This document shows positions 59,811 through 64,000 of a stretch of 64,000 nucleotides of DNA, in pieces (positions within the stretch are counted from its first letter, which is position 1; each line of letters starts with the position of its first letter). The notes under the pieces were generated by a model. It saw nothing but the letters and a program-made list of their open reading frames with translations. It was not told the DNA's origin and ran no database searches. Origin of the DNA: Taiwanofungus camphoratus (Eukaryota > Basidiomycota > Agaricomycetes > Polyporales > Taiwanofungaceae). The stretch lies in contig CP021231.1 of NCBI GenBank assembly GCA_003999685.1, positions 124,001 through 188,000 on the forward strand, written 5' to 3'. The position numbers and the translations under genes are program-made.

Positions 59811-60045
59811 CTCTGTAAAAAAGGCTAGTCAACCTAGTCACAAACTTAGTCCCCAAATTGCACCAATGGACTAACTAGTCATTTTTCTTGAATGCCACTG
59901 TCCAAATTTGGAGAAAATAGTCACGCATCAGTCAAGGTGTTGTTGATTCAAGCAACTAATGTGTGACTATGCTCCCTGATTTAGTCACCATAATAGTCAC
60001 CTGGCGCAATTTGGGGACTACGGTTGACCATCCTTTTTTACAGAG
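59811..60045. mobile_element. MITE-1, 235 bp, TIRs and 7-bp target duplication
   Basis: The element begins ctctgtaaaaaagg and ends cctttttttacagag in complement. The inverted ends match imperfectly for about 45 bp, including gtcaacc and ccccaaattgc. The direct repeat GGTGACT flanks it on both sides (59804-59810 and 60046-60052), a clean target-site duplication. The inside is rich in TAGTCAC-type motifs and has no coding frame. The superfamily is not settled: 7 bp is one short of the usual hAT length. Confidence 0.9.
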
Positions 60046-60164
60046 GGTGACTGACACAACCACAGTCCACCACGTGCGCATGCCAACGAATGCAAAGCGA
60101 GCGCTGCTTCGAGAAGAGATCAACGTGCAGTGTCACTGACAGCGCACACGCCATCACAGGACAT

Positions 60165-60210
60165 CGTCGACATCGACATCGACGTCGAGCGTCGAGCGAG
60201 CGTGACAGCG
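60165..60210. repeat. GACATC/GTCGAGC short repeats
   Basis: Units of gacatc and then gtcgagc recur just outside MITE-2 on its left. They form a simple sequence tract between the two MITEs. Confidence 0.6.
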
Positions 60211-60239
60211 TGGACGGGAAACTGAATCCAGGTCGGCAC

Positions 60240-60582
60240 AGGCCCCCGGAAACTTCACTAGAGGTTTATCAGCCCCAGATTTCGGCCTCAAATATGCAAT
60301 ATTGGACAAGTGTAGTCACAGTGTCACGATTTGTTGCTCTATGTATCGTCACGCTATTTGTGAACGTTCAGTGGAAGAGCATGCACAGCGAAAAATGTTC
60401 CCTACTAATAGCAACTGGGTATGCGGCTGGTCGGTAAAATTGGCCCTGAAATATGCTATGTTCACTTAAGGATTGGTCCCTTCGGGCCCCGAAATATGCA
60501 ACGTCGGACAGGGAAAGTGTGGTTTTCGGCCCCTCAAATATGCTATAAACGGATAAACCTCTAGTGAAGTTTCCGAGGGCCT
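60240..60582. mobile_element. MITE-2, 343 bp, hAT-like, 8-bp target duplication
   Basis: Terminal inverted repeats of 31 bp (60240-60270 and 60552-60582) differ at one position. They start aggccc and share ggaaacttcactagaggt. The 8-bp direct repeat GTCGGCAC flanks the element (60232-60239 and 60583-60590). An 8-bp duplication is typical of hAT transposons. The inside holds several copies of a caaatatgc-type motif beside cggcc and no coding frame, so it must have been moved by another element's transposase. It ends 207 bp before the start codon of the methyltransferase-like gene. Confidence 0.93.
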
Positions 60583-60789
60583 GTCGGCACATCCATATGT
60601 GGAAGTACTTGTGCGATGCCAAGAGAGAGCGTGCCTAGGCCCCGACGGTGAGCGCTTCCCCGCGAGCCTCTGCCCCCTTGGCTCTTTCCCAGCACGTCGA
60701 CTCGAGCGCTTCACCCTGCCAGCGGTCGCTATCACCAGCGCTGTCCGCTAATCGCCACTCCTTCCCGCTCCCCGACGCTGCCCACGACC

Positions 60790-63000
60790 ATGTCCTTCCC
60801 GTTCTCCCTGTGTCAGCGCCATCCGCGCTACGCCGCCCTCCTCTTCCTGTGCTTCCTCGCCACCTTCGTCCTCCTCTCCCCCCGCGACGCCCTCCGTGCC
60901 ATCCCCATCCGCCCTGCGTCCTACCTCCCCCCAGACGAATCTCTTCCCGCCCGCGTCCTCCGCGCAGACCGCATCTACGACCGCACCCTCGACCGCCGCC
61001 AGGACATGATCCGCAAGTTTGGCCCCAGCCCCAGCCAGGTCGTCATGTGAGTCTCCCGTCTGTGTTGTCCTCCAGCTCTGCAGGGAGTATGCTGCTGCGA
61101 GTGCTGACTGCTAACCTCCCGACGCAGGTTCCCACCAGATCAGGAGCCCTGGCCAGCGTATACCGTCTGTGAGTGTCCTCTGTCCTCTCCCTTCTCTTTC
61201 TTGCTCTCTCGCTTTCTTCGAGAGTGTCTCAGGTTTCAAAACCTCGCTTTTAATCTGCATCCCGTCCCGAGCCATCTGATTGCGGTTGGTTAAACATGTC
61301 CTGGCGAGGAAGCCCGAGGTGTCAGTGCACCCGCTTCAGCGCTCCCGGGGCGACCCCAACCTCGAGTGCAGCGGAGGGAGTGCGAATAGCAGATCGGGTC
61401 CTCTTCGCGCCCTGCAGGTTGACTGTCTGTCTAACCATATGACTGACATTGACTGTGGGGCAGAGCCCGCCCTTTGCGGAGGAACGAGTCTTTTAATTTC
61501 CAGATGTTGATGTTCTCCTCCCTCCTACACCTGCCGTGTGCTCGCGAGCTCCTGCACCGGCTATGCCAGGGTGGTCTCGTTGGCAAGGCATAGCATGTAT
61601 CCCGCAGCCTGCGATCCCAGCTGTTGGTATCGATACGACGACCTTGGGAGGGTATCGTCCGGGAGGGCCAGTGACGCCGGAGCCTGGGGTCATGCCCCCG
61701 CCGCCCCGGGCGCGTGCTTTGTAGCCGTGTGGTCACTCGCATGTTGTCCCCCTCCCCTTCCTTGTTTCTCCCCCTCTCTCCTCCTGATCCGCACCGCGCT
61801 AACCACACCTCTCCCTGACCCGCCAGGGGACTTCTTCCCACCCGTCTTCAACTGCCCGCACACCGTCGAGCGCCTTGGTGCTCTCGGCGACGGCGGCAAG
61901 TGGGTCTGCGGGCTCGAGCGCCTTGCGGAGAAGCCCGACTGCGTCATCTACTCGTTCGGTGCGTCTCATTCTGCTCTGCGCTGATCAACGTGCACGCTGA
62001 CGGGTGCCCTTGTCGCTGTGCTGTCCGCCGTCTATCCGCCCCTCCCCTCCTGTTCGTCTTGCCTCCTTATCTGCATATCCCCCTTCTCTCTGTCCCCCTC
62101 CACAGGCCTCGACTGGGACTCGAGCTTCGAGGCGGAGCTGCTCGCGCGCACGCGGCACTGCGAGGTGTGGGGCTATGACTATGTCGCGCGCGGGTTCGGC
62201 GGCGCGATTCCGCGAGCACTGCGGGCCCGCACGCACTTTGCACGTCTGAGCCTCGGCGCGGCGGACAGCCACGGGCCCGCGGACGAGCCCAAGATGTGGA
62301 CGCTGAGGAGCCTGATGCACGCAAACGGTGAGTGCGCATGCGTTGTCGGGTGTCCGGTTTGCTGATGTCTGCCTATCCTTCTTTCCGCAATCCCCCATGC
62401 GTCTGCTACCCGCCCGCCCCCGCCAGGCCACACGCACATTGACATCCTGCACGTCGACATCGAGGGCTTCGAGTTCGAGGTGCTGCGCGCTCTCGTTGCC
62501 GACTTTGTCGCGCCAAATTCGGACGAGGCAGACGGCACACCAGGCGGCGGCGCGCTGCCGTTCGGGCAGCTGCTGATCGAGATGCACGTCTGGCACCAGC
62601 GCTTCACCGACTTCCTCGCGTGGTGGCAGATGCTCGAGGGCGCGGGGCTGCGTCCGTTCCACTCCGAGGTGCGTGTGCTCGGCGCTTCGTGAGCCGTGAG
62701 TGGTGCGGTGCTCAGGCGTGCGATAGGTCAACCTCGTGTACGCCAACTACAACCGGCAGAGCGGCGTCGAGCTCGCGGATGTGCGTACCCCTTTCGCTTA
62801 TCTGATTCTGATGCTAATGGGGCCCGAAATAGTACTCGTTCCTGAACATCAAGGGCAGCAACGTCTTCGTCTCCGATAGTCCCACCGCACCCACACCCGA
62901 GGAGGAGTACTGGGCAGAGGCAGAGCGTGACGCAGCCTTGGACGAGCCCGACGTGCGGACAATTCGGCACGCCATCGCGCCCGCCGCGCTCGAGCCATAA
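60790..63000 (+). CDS. membrane-anchored methyltransferase-like protein
   Basis: Seven exons (60790-61046, 61128-61168, 61827-61958, 62106-62327, 62427-62668, 62727-62780, 62833-63000) give 371 residues in frame. The N-terminus has a short cytosolic part and one hydrophobic segment (YAALLFLCFLATFVLLS), a type II anchor pointing to the Golgi or ER lumen. The body resembles the methyltransferase-24-like proteins of fungi: FPPVFNCPHTVERLGALGDGGKWVCGLERL, CVIYSFGLDWDSSFEAELLART, then HIDILHVDIEGFEFEVLRAL, then QLLIEMHVWHQRF. The VDIEG and EMH motifs are the family's usual late signatures. Catalysis and substrate are inferred only. Its second intron (658 nt) is far longer than any other seen here. 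MITE-2 sits in its promoter region. Confidence 0.85.
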
Positions 63001-63575
63001 ATACCGACTATGACCCCCGCGCACAGTGCAGGGCCGGCGCACACGCCTGGCTGTGGCGCTCGCGCGCGAGACTGGTGACATACTGAGACGCATGAAAACG
63101 CAAATCCGTAGATACGGACACCGTGCAATGTACCTTTACTATCTACCATCTACCATCTACCATCTACCATCTCTTGCCCTGTCCTTATCGCTTGCCCTTT
63201 GCGCTTGCCCATGTACGCCTACACATACCGGACCTCTGCTAAGCCGTGACACATACTGGCTCGGACCTAGTCCACGATAGCTCGCTACAGCCGCTGCGGC
63301 TGCGCTAATGCTGCCGCGCCCATCGCCCGCCGCTGTGTATTTGTTGTCTGTATTTATCTACATACATATTTCAACGAGTACGCTGTATATTGCGTGCTAT
63401 ACGTTGCCAGTGGGGAAAAAGTGATCGAAGTTACCTACATATGTCCCCTTCTGGGCGCGATGGGTCACGAGGTGTAACCTACGCTCCCGCGACCACCTGC
63501 CTTTGTGCACTCGCCTGTTGCGGTTACACCTTCCTTTACTACCTACTGCTTTGATAGTGCTTGTTTCATGAGCTT
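63001..63575. other. intergenic with heptamer repeat, PMS1 promoter region
   Basis: About 575 bp between two plus-strand genes. It contains four exact copies of atctacc at 63141-63168. The rest should hold the methyltransferase terminator and PMS1 promoter. Confidence 0.5.
63141..63168. repeat. (ATCTACC)4 tandem repeat
   Basis: Four perfect 7-bp units, about 140 bp after the stop codon of the methyltransferase-like gene. Confidence 0.95.
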
Positions 63576-64000
63576 ATGACGGGAACAGCGACGACAACGA
63601 AGACTGACGCGGCGCCTGGCGCGATCAAGGCGCTTGACACGAGCTCCGTCCATCGTATCTCCTCAGGGCAGGTTGTGATTGACCTCCAGACCGCCGTCAA
63701 GGAGCTCCTCGAGAACAGTCTCGATGCGGGCGCGACGTCCGTCGGTGAGTGCGCCTGCTGTGCTTTCATAGGAGAGGTGCTAACCGGTAGCGCGTGTGTG
63801 CTGATTGCGCTGAAGAGGTGCGATTCAAGGAGTATGGTCTCGATGTGATCGAGGTTGTCGACAATGGCAGCGGCATCGCCCCGGGCGACTACGACGCGAT
63901 CGGTAAGTCAGCGCAGCCTCTCAGCTGGTCTTACGCGCTCATACATTTGGCCTCCTCTGCCGCCCCTCCCTTGCCGGACTCACTGAAGCGTTGAAGCACC
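63576..64000 (+). CDS. PMS1: DNA mismatch repair protein Pms1 (MutL family), 5' part
   Basis: The start of a MutL-alpha subunit, which with Mlh1 nicks DNA during mismatch repair in the nucleus. Exons 63576-63744, 63816-63902 and 63989 onward read [56 protein letters not shown], then [29 protein letters not shown], then ALKH, and run off the window. The GHKL ATPase motifs are present: ELLENSLDA with the catalytic E and magnesium-binding N, and DNGSGI for [21 protein letters not shown] is the usual Pms1 opening. I took the ATG at 63576 because no earlier in-frame ATG exists. The endonuclease domain is outside the window. Confidence 0.94.

Noticed and set aside
1-64000. tRNA, rRNA, CRISPR arrays, telomere repeats
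   Set aside because: No B-box with matching A-box and cloverleaf was found on either strand by eye, no regularly spaced repeats, and no TTAGGG-type arrays. A tRNAscan-SE run could still find one.

Overview
The window is fungal nuclear DNA, almost certainly from an Agaricomycete (mushroom or bracket fungus). The genes are packed closely and split by many small GT-AG introns, mostly 45 to 65 nt. The protein families fit: a CYP63-type P450, an Ams1-type alpha-mannosidase, Iml2, an OXR1/TLDc protein, a fungal ferric reductase, a Ctr copper transporter and PMS1. The retroelement also has a gag-like protein and a tyrosine recombinase of a kind I associate with bracket-fungus genomes. Polyporales is a guess. 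I see no sign of bacterial or organellar DNA.

Layout. 1-16 kb: the 3' part of a JmjC gene, a complete CYP63-like P450, two unrecognised plus-strand genes (the second tail-anchored), then a minus-strand GH38 alpha-mannosidase. 17-32 kb: minus-strand genes for an Iml2-like TPR protein, a long serine-rich coiled-coil protein, an unrecognised protein and a large MIL1/YFL034W-like putative hydrolase. 32-37 kb: a metal-uptake neighbourhood on the minus strand, with a ferric/cupric reductase, a Ctr copper transporter and an unrecognised membrane-protein locus. 37-43 kb: OXR1/TLDc and a GC-rich F-box-like gene.

43.7-48.5 kb: a tyrosine-recombinase retrotransposon of the DIRS order, Ngaro-like in gene order (gag-like, RT, RNase H, recombinase). 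It is followed by 678 nt without a single CpG, probably an older and chemically decayed repeat. 50-56 kb: a four-TM MARVEL-like gene flanked by 7-bp tandem repeats, an 89-bp tandem duplication, and a hydrophilic LEA-like repeat protein. 56-60.6 kb is gene-poor and repeat-rich. It holds a second CpG-free block and two complete-looking MITEs less than 200 bp apart, each with terminal inverted repeats and target-site duplications (7 bp and 8 bp). 60.8-64 kb: a membrane-anchored methyltransferase-like gene with an unusually long intron, then the first exons of the mismatch-repair gene PMS1, which runs off the window.

The clearest functional link is metal uptake: a surface metalloreductase supplies Cu(I) or Fe(II) and Ctr imports Cu(I). 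Several introns deserve attention: two use GC-AG borders and three are stop-free multiples of three, so that retention would give in-frame protein variants. No wholly new system could be established. The strongest new-looking items are the two MITEs, the CpG-free blocks, the retroelement and the unrecognised membrane locus beside Ctr.
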